NCBI RefSeq assembly: GCF_036884655.1 | Contig: NC_088331.1 | Location: 19,253,501-19,317,500 of the forward strand | Source: Musa acuminata AAA Group | Lineage: Eukaryota; Streptophyta; Magnoliopsida; Zingiberales; Musaceae | DNA length: 64,000 nucleotides | Direction of reading: 5' to 3' | Shown: positions 22,014 to 34,948 of the stretch, piece after piece | How positions within the stretch are numbered: position 1 is the stretch's first letter | Layout of the letters: each line of letters opens with the position of its first letter | Notes under the pieces: generated by a model | Seen by the model: only the letters and a program-made list of their open reading frames with translations | What the model was told of the DNA's origin: nothing | The model's database searches: none | Position numbers and translations under genes: made by a program

Positions 22014-24113
22014 TGTTAGGATCAAGAGCACTAAGAGGGGGGGGGGGGTGAATTAGTGCAGCGGAAATCTTTCGACGATAAAAAAGCGTTCGAACGATAA
22101 AAGCGATTTCGTTGTGAAAGCCGATTCTAAGATTACTTTAACTTAAAATCAAATGAGATGACATTAAAGTAAATCTATGAAGGTAGTTTGCAGTTATGAT
22201 GAAAATCAGAATATAAGCGCAAACTGAAATACGACGTTCGTACGATAAAAACGATTTCGGTATTAAAGCTGATTCGTAAACCACTTTAACTTGAGATGAA
22301 GCGAGATGCAGTTAAAGCAAAAATATAAAGGCAGTTTACAGTTATGATGGAAATCAGAATGTAAGCGCAAATTGAAATATGATGTTCATACGATAAAACT
22401 GATTTGCGTCTAAACGCCGATTCGGAAAGCACTGAACTTTGAAACACGTTCGTAAAAGCACAGAAGGCAATAAGCTATTGAGGAGGTTTGCAGTAAAGAT
22501 AAGATGCTCAAAGTAAATGCAAACCGATATTTAGAGTGGTTCGGTCAATTTTGACCTACTCCACTTTTGGCTTCCTCCACCGACAAGGTCACCGACGTCA
22601 ACTAGAGGCCTTCCTTCAATAGGCGAAGTCCAACCACCCTTTAACAGTTTCACTCCTTTTGACGGGCTTAGGAGACAACCCTTACAGAATTTTCTCTCCT
22701 CTCTTTAAAGCTCAGAACTTGGAAGAAAAGAGGGAGAAGAACTTTTGGCCTTTACAACAATTTTGAGCTCTAAAAATCATAGAACAAGATTAGGATTTTG
22801 GTGTATATTCAGTGCCCTTTCAGTGCTGAATGGGTGGGGTATTTATAGGCCCCAACCCAGTTTAAATTTGGAGCTCAAAATTGTCAATTCCTGGAATTCT
22901 AGGATCTGGCGGTTGCACCTCCTGACTGGAGCGGTTGCATTGCCTGGCAGAGCTCAAAGACTAAGCCTCTAGGCAGTGCCACCTCCTGTCAGGGGCGGTT
23001 GCACCTCCTGCCAGAGCTCGAAGACTGAGCTCAAGCGATGCCACCTCCTGACTAAGGCGGTTGCACCGCTCAGCTAGAGCTCGGAGACCGAGCCCAAGCG
23101 GTGCCACCTCCTGTCAAGGGAGGTTGCACCGCCTAGTCTCGCTCAGAGACTGAGCCCAGGCGGTGCCACCTCCTGGCTGGGGCGGTTGCACCGCCCAGTC
23201 TCGCTCGGAGACTTAGCCCAGGCGGTGCCACCTCCTGGCTTGGGCAGTTCAACCGCCTGGCAAAAATCAGGGTCCGAATGGGTTGATCCATTCGGCCCAA
23301 TTTGGGTTTTTCAGGGGCCCAATTGCCCCAAGATTAAGTTAATGGGATCACCTCCCATTTCCAACTTAATTATTGTGCTAACTACGATTTTTCCTAAGAT
23401 ATTTACTGCAACTTGCTCCGATGCGTCAATCGCTTCTTCCAGCGAGCTTCTGATGAACTTCCGTCGATCATCCGATGAACCCTCGGTGATGCTCCTACGG
23501 ACTTTCGGTAAACTCCTGGACTTGCGACGATCCAGTTGGTGAGTTCCGACGAGCTTCTTTGGCAAGCTCATGGACTTCTCATATTTGTTCCCGTAGAACC
23601 TCCGACGATTGTCCGAACTTCCGTCGAACTCTCGAACTCCCAACGTGATCATTGTCTTGACTCCGGTGCAACTCCTATTGCATATCTTATTTTCATCGTA
23701 GTTAATCCTGCACACTTAAAACAAAACTTCGATCGAGACAATTAATCCTAAGCAATTAACCAAGTTGTTCGATATGTCATTGGTCCCTCGACGCTTCGTC
23801 CGATTCTTCGGCGCATCTTCCTCTCCTACATCCTATTGCCCAATCGGCCAGTTGACTCCGCAACTCTGATGTCCTTGGCACAATACCTGCTCTTCTTGGC
23901 CCGATGCCTGAGTCCACGACCCGAAGCCTTCTGTCGATACGTCGACCGATCCACCGGCCCGACGTCCAATCTTCTGACATGTTCCTCCGGCACAACATGA
24001 TTTTCTTGCTTTAATTATTTCATCCTGATCGAAGCATCCTACGTCACTCAAAACACAGATTAAATCATAAACATATATCAAGTAGTTTCATCATCAAAAT
24101 ACGAGATTCAACA
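22014..24113 (-). mobile_element. 3' LTR of Sire-A2
   Basis: 2100 bp, TGTTAGGATCAAGAGC..GAGATTCAACA. TATA complement near 22839-22846, GC-rich array at 22910-23265, stem around the G/C tract at the left end. The polypurine tract complement ATCTCCCCCTTTTTG follows at 24114. Confidence 0.9.
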
Positions 24114-24150
24114 ATCTCCCCCTTTTTGATGATGACAACCACTTGATGAC

Positions 24151-24238
24151 GGAGTTAAACTTAACTCCCGGAGTTTAAACAAACTCCCCCTATCAATATG
24201 CCATATTGATAGAACCTTGAATTCAAACTGAATTCAAG
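24151..24238. repeat. Three hairpins next to the 3' LTR of Sire-A2
   Basis: GGAGTTAA/TTAACTCC (24151-24158, 24161-24168), CTATCAATATG/CATATTGATAG (24190-24200, 24202-24212) and CTTGAATTC/GAATTCAAG (24216-24224, 24230-24238) are perfect inverted repeats with short loops. Their order mirrors Sire-A1. Confidence 0.8.
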
Positions 24239-24419
24239 TCATTGCAATATTCATCATGAATACTTGCAACACGTCATCATGAACTTATGCATAACATCAT
24301 ACTTCTCCCCCTTTGTCATCAACAAAAGGAGAAGTCCAACTATTCTTGTGTTTGGAATATTAGTTTAACTTATTGCATGAAAAACATAATATCAAGTTTT
24401 ATCATCATACAATTTTGAA

Positions 24420-25160
24420 GCCAGAAAATTTAGCAAATGTTACATCATGCTTAGAACATTCAAGCTATCAAGTTTTAGATATACAAGTTTTACAGCATAC
24501 AAGATAGCACTTTTATAACATGCAAGCTAGCAATGTTACAACATTTTAGAACTTGTAAGCTAGCAATTTAGAGATGTTTAAGAAGGCAACTCTTGCTTCT
24601 TGAAATATGCAAGTTGCAAGCTAGCAAATTTTTGCTTCCTTTGCAATGTTTGAGCTTGCAATTTTGCTTCCATTGCAAGGTGTAAGTTTAGCATGTTTAA
24701 TTTTCTTGAGATAGCAACTATTTGCTTCTCTTTATACTACAAGCTAGCAATTTTTACTATATGCAAGTTTTACTACATACAAGCTAGCAAAAATTTCGAA
24801 AGCAAATGCAAGATAGCTTTCTTGTGTAAACTTATGATTCTTGCTTCCTATTGCAATGTGCAAGTTGCAAGTTTTGCTTCTTGAGATAGGCAAGATAGCA
24901 CTTTTGCAATTTTTGTTTGGCAAGCTTGTGATGTTCAAGATAACAAGCTTTTTCTTCTCTTTTGAGAAGTGTCATTTTTGCTTTCTTTGCAAAGTGCAAG
25001 CTAGCAAAATGCCAAACTAGCAAGAGATAATGTTTTACATGAGGCAAGCAAACAATTTGGCAAGTGTTACATTTGCATCATCTCTTTAGAGGAGTGTAAT
25101 TTTTGCTTTCATCTTGAATTGTGTAAGCTAGCTAGTTTGCCTCTTTTCATGATGTCCACT
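24420..25160. repeat. Cluster of CAAGCTAGCAA-like words
   Basis: At least six exact GCTAGC cores preceded by A(A) and followed by A (for example near 24526, 24557, 24618, 24744, 24782 and 25009), plus many one-change versions (CAAGATAGCA). They are scattered, not in fixed period. Smaller clusters occupy the same place in Sire-A1 (38340-38590) and Sire-B1 (47424-47765). Confidence 0.7.
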
Positions 25161-26823
25161 CTAGAAATTCTTGCTCCCTCTTTGTCATTGTCAAAAAGAA
25201 GGGAAGATCCTTTTTTTTTAATTTTTAGATTATGACAAAGGTAAGTATCAATTTTATTTGTGCATAATTATATATTCAAATTAAAATATACAAAATTTCA
25301 AAAACCTTATTTTTCATGTACAATACCAAAAAATAAATCAATCATCATTAATGGGTATATCATACATGATACTCAAACATTAAAATTTTAAGCATTTATC
25401 AACATGTTGATCATGATACCAAACATTCATCATTTAAAGCATTCATGATACATATCATATGTAATATATTATGTATATCATTATCATAAGTATTGTATGC
25501 ATCATTTCAAATTCATGAATATTTCATCATTGCATGCATCATGCCAAATCATAAAATATACAATCATCATTAATGCATGATTCCCAATCATCATTTATTT
25601 TGCAACATGATGGTACCAAATTGTCAAATTACATTCTACCATACATGATCGAAACTTCTTATTTGTATACATCAAAACAAATTAATGAATATTTCATGTA
25701 TTCTTATCATCACATAAGGAATATCAAGAAGAATTATTAGGTGATAAGATTAACATTTCATGAATACAAGGAATTGCATAAAAATCATATCATGAAAGAT
25801 TAGAACATGTGAATACCGAAAGACATGATTTCTTTTTGAAAAACCTACTCCATAATTAATCAAAAGAAAATCTTAGGAGAACGATTAATGAAAAAATCTT
25901 GTTTCATAATAAATCTTAATTTGTAAATATCACGGAACCAAGATCATGATTTTGGATAAAACTCATTCAAATTCAAATCACCAAAAATCATTTTTATGGT
26001 TCACAAAATTTGTAACATAAGTAGATTCATGATTTCATTGATAATATATTTTCCCCTTTTTTAAGTATTTCATTCTAAGTGATTGATTTCATGTTAGCAT
26101 GCTTTTTCATTTATGTTAAACATGCATCAACGTTTAGGATCGAAAAATAAATTTCATCATAAAACCATCAAGATCAATAGATTCTCAAAAATGAACTATT
26201 ATGATCAAGAAAATCCGAAAATGAAATTTAACACTTTCATGCATTCGGACAAGGTTTTGCTATAGATTTTCAAGTTCAATCATGAAGATAAAACATGCTC
26301 ATGATCATAAAAAAAATTTGTATCCAAAACACATAATTTCCAACATGTTATTAAGGCATGTAATAGTGTAAAATCATCATGGCAATTAAGTGATTTGAAC
26401 ATTGAATCAAGAAAGTCCGAAAAATAATCTTAACAAGTTCATGCATTCGAGCACATTTTTGCCATAGTTTTTCAAATACACTCATGAAAATAACACATGC
26501 TTATCATCATTTATAGCTTAAAATCTCATACATAAAATTGTTAATCAAAATATTTAATATTACATCATTATGCATTTCTTCAAATCAAACATGATTTTTT
26601 TTTAATCAAAATCGAGAAATAACAATGGAAATCAACGTAATACACATTATTACTTCTTAACCATGATTTCATATTTTCAATCAAAATCATTTTATTTGTT
26701 TATCATAAAATATGCAATATTATCATTTTCGAAATTACTTAGCATGATCATAATTTTTTTTTTTAACATGTAATTTTTAAGAAAATTAATTCTAAACTAA
26801 AAAAGAAAATACATCATGAGAGC

Positions 26824-27784
26824 ATCAAGTAATTTCAATATAAATTAGGGGGATTTCGATTACCTCATCATTGAAAGCGGTTAAGGCGTAGTTTGCCACC
26901 TCGCCTTTCTTGATTTTCTCCTCGTCTTCGGAGGAGCTCGATTCATCCCACTTTGTGTTCTTCTTCTTTGGCCTCTTCCTTCGTTCAAGTTTATTATTTA
27001 TTTTAGATTTTTATTTAATAAACTTATTAAGATTTAGTGTTCGAAGTTCAAGTTCATCATTGTCCTCATCACTTGAGTCATCGCTCAAGTGGTATTCATT
27101 TGTCCGAAGTTCCAAATCCTTCCTGTTCTTTGGAAGGTGATTTTGTTCATCATGTTCATAATGTGTATTGTGCACCATTTCATATGTCATCAGCGAACCA
27201 ATTAGTTCTTCAAGTGGTAAGTTGTTTAGGTTTTTAGCTTCTTGTATTGCAGTTACTTTTGAATCCCACTTCTTAGAAAGAGAACGCAAAATCTTGTTTA
27301 CGAGTTCAAAATCCGAAAAACATTTTCCAAGAGCTCTTAAACTATTAACGACATCCGTGAAACGGGTGTACATGTCGCCTATAGTCTCGCTTGGTTGCAT
27401 TCGAAAAAGCTCAAAATCATGCAATAAAATGTTAACTTTCGAGTCTTTGACTCTACTAGTTCCCTCGTGCGTGATTTCAAGTGTTCGCCAAATGTCAAAA
27501 GCCGTTTTGCACGTAGAAATCCGATTGAACTCATTTTTATCCAAAGCGCAAAATAAGGCATTCATAGCCTTTGCGTTTAAAGAAAAATACTTCTTCTCCA
27601 AATCCGACCATTCGTTCATCGGTTTAGAGGGAAGTTGAAAACTATTTTTAACGATATTCCATAAATCCAAATTCATAGAAATCAAGAAAACTCTCATTCG
27701 AGTTTTCCAGTAAGTGTAATCAAATCCGTTAAACAACGGTGTACGAACAACCGATAAGCCCTCTTGAAAGCCATGAAGAGCCAT
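26824..27784 (-). pseudogene. gag of Sire-A2, one internal stop
   Basis: The start at 27784 (MALHGFQEGLSVVR) lies 36 bp from the primer-binding site. DUF4219-type opening (FNGFDYTYWKTRM), then UBN2 (EKKYFSLNAKAMNALFCALDK, ETIGDMYTRF, LEELIGSL), an acidic stretch and a Lys/Glu-rich tail. The 257-codon frame meets TAA at 27011 where the sister copy has Gln; beyond it the same frame reads on to a stop at 26826-26824. There is no zinc knuckle. It is the best preserved minus-strand gag here. Confidence 0.85.
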
Positions 27785-27820
27785 TTCTCTCGGGTGTAAA
27801 TCCGAAATGAGAAATACAGG

Positions 27821-27832
27821 GCTCTGATACCA
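27821..27832 (-). promoter_or_regulatory. Primer-binding site of Sire-A2
   Basis: Complement of TGGTATCAGAGC, two bases from the LTR at 27835. Confidence 0.85.
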
Positions 27833-29037
27833 ATTGTTAGGATCAAGAGCACTAAGAGGGGGGGGGGGGGGGAATTAGTGCAGCGAAAATCTTTCGACGA
27901 TAAAAAAATGTTCGAACGATAAAAATGATTTCGGTGTGAAAGCCGATTCTAAGATTACTTTAACTTAAGATTAAGCGAGATGACGTTAAAGTAAATCTAT
28001 GAAGGCAGTTTGCAGTTATGATGAAAATCAGAATATAAGCGCAAACTGAAATACGACGTTCGTATGATAAAAACGATTTCGATATGAAAGCCGATTCGTA
28101 AACCACTTTAACTTGAGATGAAGCGAGATGTAGTTAAAGCAAAGATATAAAGGCAGTTTGCAATTATGATGGAAATCAGAACGTAAGCGCAAACTGAAAT
28201 ATGATGTTCGTACGATAAAACTGATTTGCGTCTAAACGCTGATTCAGAAAGCACTGAACTTTGAAACACATTCGTAAAAGAACATAAGGCAGTAAGCTAT
28301 TGAGGAGGTTTGCAGTAAAGATAAGATGCTCAAATTAAATGCAAACCGAGATTTAGAATGGTTCGGTCAATCTTGACCTACTCCACTTTTGGCTTCCTTC
28401 ACCGACAAGGTCACCGACGTCAACTAGAGGCCTTCCTTCAATAGGCGAAGGCCAACCACGCTTTTACAGTTTCACTCCTTTTGACGGGCTTAGGAGACAA
28501 CCCTTACAGAATTTTCTCTCCTCTCTTTAAAGCTCAGAACTTGGAAGAAAAGATAGAGAAGAACTTTTGGCTTTTACAACAATTTTGAGATCTAAAAATC
28601 ACAGAACAAGATCAGGATTTCGGTGTATGTTCAGTGCCCTTTCAGTGTTGAATGGGTAGGGTATTTATAGGCCCCAACCCAGTTTGAATTTGGAGCTCAA
28701 AACAGTCAATTCCTAGAATTCTGGGATCTGATGGTTGCACCTCCTGACTGGAGCGGTTGCACCGCCTAGCAGAGCTCGAAGATTGAGCCTCTGGGCGGTG
28801 CCACCTCCTATCAGGGGCGGTTGCACCTCCTGCCAGAGCTCGAAGACTGAGCTCAAGCGGTGCCACCTCCTGATTGAGGCGGTTGCACCGCTCATCCAGA
28901 GCTCGGAGACCGAGCCCTGGTGGTGCCACCTCCTGTCAGGGGAGGTTGCACCGCCCAGTCTCGCTCGGAGACTGAGCCCAGGCGGTGCCACCTCCTGGCT
29001 GGGGCGGTTGCATCGCCCAGTCTCGCTCAGAGACTTA

Positions 29038-29042
29038 GCACA
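29038..29042. repeat. Left TSD of the TRIM (GCACA)
   Basis: GCACA is repeated exactly at 29570-29574. Without the insert the LTR reads on as in its relatives (GACTTAGC.CAGGCGG). Confidence 0.9.
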
Positions 29043-29569
29043 TGTCACGACCCGGGTCTAATGAGCTAACTGGCCAATAACTCCATTTTGGTCCTTAACG
29101 GCGGACCAAAATGCTTAAGTGGGAGGTTACGTAGTACACTCATCAGGCCCTTATAAGCTAATCACACACATTCCCCACTTCCGATGTGGGACTAATAGGA
29201 TATGACACTATCCCCAACCCAATTAGCTTGACGTCCTCGTCAAGGCTCGACATATCCCAGATCGAACCCTAGCATAGTGCATGTGAGGTTTAACTCAGTG
29301 GTGGCTCCACGCCGTGATGAGTTCTCTGACTCCATCCACGAGTAGCCCTTTCCTACTGCAGCCCTCTCACCCTGCCCTAATGCTAGGTCGGCTCTGATAC
29401 CAAATGTCATGACCCGGGTCTGATGAGCTAACTGGCCAATAACTCCATTTTGGTCCTCAACGGCGGACAAAAATGCTTAAGCGGGAGGTTACGTAGTACA
29501 CTCATCAGGCCCTTATAAGCTAATCACACACATTCCCCACTTTCAATGTGGGACTAATGGGATATTACA
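29043..29569 (-). mobile_element. TRIM, 527-bp miniature LTR element
   Basis: Two 165-bp terminal repeats (29043-29207 and 29405-29569) begin TGTCA[C/T]GACCCGGG and end ATGACA/TTACA. Between them are a purine-rich tract complement (CTATCCCCAACCC, 29208-29220) and a tRNA-Met primer-binding complement (29391-29402), so it reads on the minus strand. The 197-bp interior codes for nothing. A perfect GCACA TSD proves insertion as a unit. The LTR lacks the 5S rRNA-like segment of Cassandra TRIMs. Confidence 0.92.
29391..29402 (-). promoter_or_regulatory. Primer-binding site of the TRIM
   Basis: Complement of TGGTATCAGAGC, two bases from the right LTR. Confidence 0.85.
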
Positions 29570-30457
29570 GCACAGGCGGTGCCACCTCCTGGCTTGGGCG
29601 GTTCAACCGCCTGGCAGAAATCAGGGTCCGAATGGGTTGATCCATTCAGCCCAATTTGGCTTTTTTTAGGGGCCCAATTGCCCCAAGATTAAGTTAATGG
29701 GATCACCTCCCATTTCCAACTTAATCATTGTGCTAACTACGATTTTTCCTAAGATATTTACTGCAACTTGCTCCGGTGCATCAATCGTTTCTTCCAGCGA
29801 ACTTCCGTTGATCATCCGATGAACCCTCGGTGATGCTCCTGCGGACTTCCGGCAAACTCCTGGACTTGCGATGATCCACTTGGCGAGTTCCAACGATCTT
29901 CTTTGGCAAGCTTATGGACTTCTCGGATTTGTTCCCGCAGAACCTCCGATGACTGTCTAAACTTCCGTCGAACTCTCGAATTCCTAACATTTTCATTGTC
30001 TTGACTCCGGCGTAACTCCTATTGCATATCTTATTTTTATCGTAGTTAATCTTACACACTTAAAACAAAACTTCGATCGAGATAATTAATCCTAAGCAAT
30101 TAACCAAGTTGTCTGGCATGTCATTGGTCCCTCGACGCTTCGTCTAATTCTTCGGCGCATCGTCCTCTCTTGCAGCTTATTGCCCAATCGGCCAGTTGAC
30201 TCCGCAACTTCGATATCTTTGACACAATACCCGCTCTTCTTGGCCCGTTGCCCAAGTCCACAACCCAAAGCCTTCTGTCGATACGTCGACCGATCCACCG
30301 GCCCGACGTCCAATCTTCTAACATGTTCCTCTGACACAACATGATTTTCTTGCTTTAATTGTCTCATCCTGATCGAAGCATCCTGCGTCACTCAAAACGT
30401 AGATTAAATCATAAACATATATCAAGTAGTTTCATCATCAAAATATAAGATTCAACA

Positions 30458-30462
30458 TCTAC
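30458..30462. repeat. Right TSD of Sire-A2
   Basis: TCTAC, partner of TCTGT at 22009-22013; Copia-T2 gag resumes directly after it. Confidence 0.75.
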
Positions 30463-31247
30463 AAGGTACTCTTTGTAGTTCCTCTTCCAGTGCCCATCTT
30501 TGCCATAGTGGAAGCACTGGCCTTTATCCTTTGCTGGGTCTTTCTTAGCAACTTTTGCTTTACCTGGTCTGCCCTTGCCCTTTCCCTTCTTAAGGAACTT
30601 TTCTGCTTTCCTTTTCTTTCTGGTCTCACCAGTGTAGAGAAATGCCTTCTCTTTCTTAATAGTACTCTCTGCCTCCCTCAACATATTGAGGAGCTCTAGG
30701 AGAGTCACCTCATGCTTGTTCATATTAAAATTTATTATGAACTGTGAAAAGGAATCTAGTAGGGACTGAAGCACAATGCCCACACACAAGTTATCCTCTA
30801 GGACCATTCATAGACCTGTGAGTTTCTCCATCCACTCAATCATCTTTAGGATATGGTTCTGAATTGGTGTACCCTCAATCATCCTAGCCCGAAAAAGGCT
30901 CTTGGATATCTCATATTGCTGAGTCCTTCCTTGTTCCTCAAACAATTTGTGGACATGTAGAAGAATGGATCTGGCATCCATCTTTTCATGTTGTCTCTAT
31001 AACTCAGGAGTCATAGAGCCCAGCATATAGCACTGAGCAAAAGTGGAGTCATCAATGTACTTCACATAGCGAGCGATCTCATCCTCGCTTGCCCCATCCT
31101 TGGGCGTAGGTATCACTCTCTATCAAGGACGTACGCATTTTTCTTCGCTGTGAGAACAATTCTTAAGTTGTAGAGCCAATCCGTATAATTTGGACTAATG
31201 AGGCGATTGACATCAAGTATGCCACGTAAGGGATTTAAAAGTGACAT
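30463..31247 (-). pseudogene. Copia-T2 gag (UBN2-type), broken
   Basis: The start at 31247 begins MSLLNPLRGI. A stop and frame change follow within about 45 codons (near 31110). The C-terminal part is open from 30807 and includes [19 protein letters not shown] and a zinc knuckle reading [14 protein letters not shown], with two Cys changed to Tyr; the first is shared with Copia-T1. The gag frame runs into Sire-A2 at the TSD and resumes in protease on its far side. Confidence 0.85.
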
Positions 31248-32731
31248 TTTCTGAAAATAAAGATGCAGCAGAAATGAATAACATGTAGATTTTGTAAGAA
31301 ATAAACTATCAAGATATAGACTTCTATCTTAATATGCTCCCACTATTTTACTAGCGAGTCACGCGACACCCTCAACACATGAAACGAAAGTCTTTGGCAG
31401 ACTTCTAGTGGGGATCAGGATCCAATCAGCGTCTTAGTGTAACCTCGAGGGACTCGACCAATCACACTAAGCCTAAAAGGTAGGCAACTCTTGCCGATCA
31501 TAACTCCTTGTGATTCCCATCCTATTCGACCTTCGAATCACCATAGTCTCGAGGGACTCGACCAACCAAGATGTTCGGTTAAGTCAACACCTTCGTTACA
31601 AGATGAGTCTGATTTGATGATAAACCCTCGAGGGACTCGACCAAGTATACCATGTCCGCAGGTCACCGGTGACATCTCTATGTTGTAAGCAAGATAGCGA
31701 GTCACGATATAGGTGAGCCTCGAGGGACTCGACCAACTCAACCTACACCGGGAATCGATTCCTACCTATAACGATGGAAGGCCACGTGGGTCAATCTAAT
31801 TACCTCACGTTTACCGACTTAATATTATAAAGAGAGAGGTTTGTATGATTTGGTCTCCTAATATGACATGTCACACATATACATATTTAATATATATCTA
31901 CATCGCATGCAAATATATATACATATCTAGTATATGTATAAGCAATCACACCAGATGATCATGGACCACAACCTAATGTGATCAGACCCGAGCCAGTAGG
32001 CCTGATCACTCACATCAAGATCTATATGCACAACGGTGCATCTTCATACCGTGTGATCGTCCATCTTATCCTCATCGGTTCCGTCGACATCTCGATGCAT
32101 CTCCATGCATCGCAAACATCCGTCTTGTGGGTCCCGCTATCGCATCCACGCTCCCGCTGCGCCTCCTCATGTGATTACAACTTAATCATTAGGCATGCAG
32201 ACCCGACAATAAATGAGAAATATAATAGAGGCACGCAGACCCCAATAATAATAATCACAAGTACACATATCACACGGTCCATGATCATCCGTCCACACAT
32301 CATACATCACATGTATAAATAATCATCATCATGTAGGACTACTAGATAATGATAAAAATAATAATCAACTAAACTTTTTAATTAATTAATATTTTTTGAA
32401 ATCAGGGACATGTAGAGAATTTTTGAATTCCTAGGGGTATTTTCATAATTTGGACAAAAGGGACAGAATTAGAATTTCTAAAAATTCATAAGGGCAAAAC
32501 TTTCTTTTTGCCAGCCCCGCCGACTGCAAGCCTACTGCAAGCAGGCCGTCGGCTGACTGTTGTAGACGCAGCCGCTGTGTTGCCTGCTTGCGGTTGAGCT
32601 ACACGCACGTAGATCGAGGGTAGCAACTATTGCTGCCCTTTCTCGCTTTTGCATCAACGATTTTGACCTCAAAAGTTTTTCCAAAATACAACACACGTAG
32701 TTCAAAACCAATCTTTCGCACGAACAACTTG
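31248..32731 (-). other. Copia-T2 5' leader (non-coding)
   Basis: Homologous to the Copia-T1 leader but longer, mainly through extra sequence at about 32260-32510. Contains the four spaced 18-base motifs. No gene supported. Confidence 0.7.
31444..31736. repeat. Four spaced copies of the 18-base leader motif
   Basis: CTCGAGGGACTCGACCAA is exact at 31444-31461, 31548-31565, 31627-31644 and 31719-31736, all four intact here although the surrounding leader has diverged from Copia-T1. Confidence 0.88.
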
Positions 32732-32743
32732 GCTCTGATACCA
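32732..32743 (-). promoter_or_regulatory. Primer-binding site of Copia-T2
   Basis: Complement of TGGTATCAGAGC, one base from the LTR at 32745. Confidence 0.85.
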
Positions 32744-34085
32744 TTATTGGAAAATCTTGGGGGCGACATCACATGCGCAGCAGAAGAACAAGAAAAACAA
32801 AATCCCCTATTCCCAAAGAGATGTTCGTCGTCATGCAAAGATTGTTGCGCAAAATCCATGAAACTTAAAACTGCATATAGAGTAGATTGTGTTACCTAGG
32901 GAAATCGTATATCCCTGTTTCCTTGTAGATCTTTAGGAGAGGGTGAAGGAGGTCAAGCGTCCTCCTCTCTAGCGGTGATCCACACAACAGGGCTACGAGA
33001 ACGTTCCTCAAAACTCCAGCCCCACTCTAAAGTGGAGAGGGGGAGGAGAATAGGAGAGGCAAGCAAAGGCTCTAGTCTATGAGGCTCTGAATCCCTCCTA
33101 TTTATAGAGGCCCCCTATCAAAGCCTAATGGATCCTTCCCTAGTGGGTATTCGATCTACATCCAATTACCCAAGCCTTTTATATTAGTGGATCTCTATCC
33201 AATAATCTCTCATGGGCTCTTATTGGATCTCGTCCATGAAATCCAATAATTCATGGGCTTATTGGATATCCAATAAGATAGGGGCTCTGGTGGATATCTC
33301 GTATTCGAACCTCTACTCATCGTAATGTCTACATATGTGTGTGACCCTCTAGGCCCAATATCGAGCTGGCTATGAGTCATACCTTTCATAACTCCTTCTA
33401 ACTTAGTGAATTATTATCTCTGTAATAATTCACTTGACTCATCGACTACGGACATATTAGGCAACTACGCCGTAATCCCCAAACAATATAGGGGAATCAA
33501 ATCCATTGGACTTGTCTATCCTCAATTATCATGTACCTATAGTCCCTCATCCATCTAATATCCCAAAGACCGTATATCGAGCATGGTGTTGTCAGACCCA
33601 TACGGTTTCTACTCGAGTCTCACTCTAATCGGATTCTCCCAGAGAACTCTTTCTCTCTCAACCCGAATGACCCTGGCTAGGGATTTATCTAAGCAAGAAC
33701 ACATGGGATATTCATCTCATGACGCCGAGAGTGGATGATCCTCTATTGACACTCAATAGACCTCGTAAGGTCGACTGCCACTCCCAATAACCAATTGTAC
33801 TAGATCTGGGACATCCAAACCTATAAGTCTAGTATCAAAGAGTCGAGCACTCATACAGGACATCCTTGGTGTCTCAAGTCTAAGGACTAGATACACCACT
33901 AGGACTACGAAATTGCTGTCTAACAATAAGGCATCATCAATCATCTAGCATTCCAAAAGCGGATCAATTAGTGAACTCATTCTCCAATGAGCATCTGTAC
34001 TGTATCCCTAGTGTCCCCACATGAGCAGCTATGACACCAGCTGTATCCATCATATGGATAGGTATATAGCACATTAGTCTGTCCA

Positions 34086-34090
34086 GTTAT
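34086..34090. repeat. Left TSD of Sire-A1 (GTTAT)
   Basis: GTTAT repeats exactly at 42058-42062. The uninterrupted Copia-T1 LTR (near 6410) has this word once in the same context. Confidence 0.95.
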
Positions 34091-34948
34091 TGTTGAATCT
34101 CGTATTTTGATGATGAAACCACTTGATATATATTTATGATTTAATCTGCATTTTGAGTAACGCAGGATACTTCGATCAGGATGAGACAATTAAAGCAGGA
34201 AAATCATGTTGTGCTAGAGGAACATGTCAGAAGATTGGACGTCGGTCCGGTGGATCGGTCGACGTATCGATAGAAGGCTTCGGGCCATGGACTCGGGCAT
34301 CGGGCCAAGAAGAGTGGGTATTGTGCCAAGGATATCGAAGTTGCGGAGCCAACTGGCCGATTGGGCAATAGGCCGTAGGAAAGGACGATGCGCCGAAGAA
34401 TCGGACGAAGCGTCGAGGGACCAATGACATGCCGGACAACTTGGTTAATTTCTTAGGATTAATTGTCTCGATCGAAGTTTTGTTTTAAGTATGCAGGATT
34501 AACTATGATAGAAGAAAGACATGCAACACGAGTTGCGCCGGAGTCAAGACAATGATCACGTTGGGAGTTCGAGAGTTCGACGGAAGTTCGGACGGTCGTC
34601 GGAGGTTTTGGGGGAACAAATCCGAGAAGTCCAGAAGCTTGCCAAAGAAGCTCGTCGGAACTCGCTAAGATCAAATCGTGAAGTCTAGGAGCTTGCCGGG
34701 AGTCCGCAGAATGGTTTCCGAGAGTTTATCGGAAGACCGCCGGAAGTTCACCGGAAGCTCGCCGGAAGAAGTCTTGACTTGCGGACTTTGTAATAGCTTA
34801 AGAAATGTCTTTAAATTCGTAGTTAGCATGTTAATTAAGGTTAGGATTAGGTGTTAATCTTATAACCCGGTTGGGGCCAATTGGGCCCGAATTCGGACTT
34901 GTTTGGACCAAGTTTGGAGCCCAACCAATGATCTGAAATAGTGCCAAG

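Larger units (their letters stand above)
24114..26823 (-). other. Non-coding internal region of Sire-A2
   Basis: No coding region. Next to the LTR are three hairpins (24151-24168, 24190-24212, 24216-24238). Then come a further polypurine tract (24304-24330) and a stretch of about 750 bp (24420-25160) dense in CAAGCTAGCAA-like words, followed by AT-rich DNA to gag. Confidence 0.8.
22014..30457 (-). mobile_element. Sire-A2, gag-only LTR retrotransposon
   Basis: Both LTRs (22014-24113; 27835-30457 including a TRIM), the primer-binding site, gag, non-coding internal region and polypurine tract are present. It sits inside the gag/protease junction of Copia-T2: the flanks join to the sequence seen uninterrupted in Copia-T1 around 3105-3125. 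The internal region is only 3.7 kb with no protease, integrase or RT, so the element is non-autonomous (TR-GAG type). Confidence 0.9.
27835..30457 (-). mobile_element. 5' LTR of Sire-A2, interrupted by a TRIM
   Basis: Total length is 2623 bp. After removing the 527-bp TRIM and one 5-bp TSD copy it is 2091 bp, in line with its partner LTR (2100 bp). Stem around the G/C tract at the left, TATA complement near 28669-28676, GC-rich array from 28730 to 29042 continuing at 29575. Confidence 0.9.

Noticed and set aside
29043..29569. Cassandra-type TRIM with 5S rRNA promoter
   Set aside because: No 5S-like A/C box sequence is visible in the 165-bp LTR.
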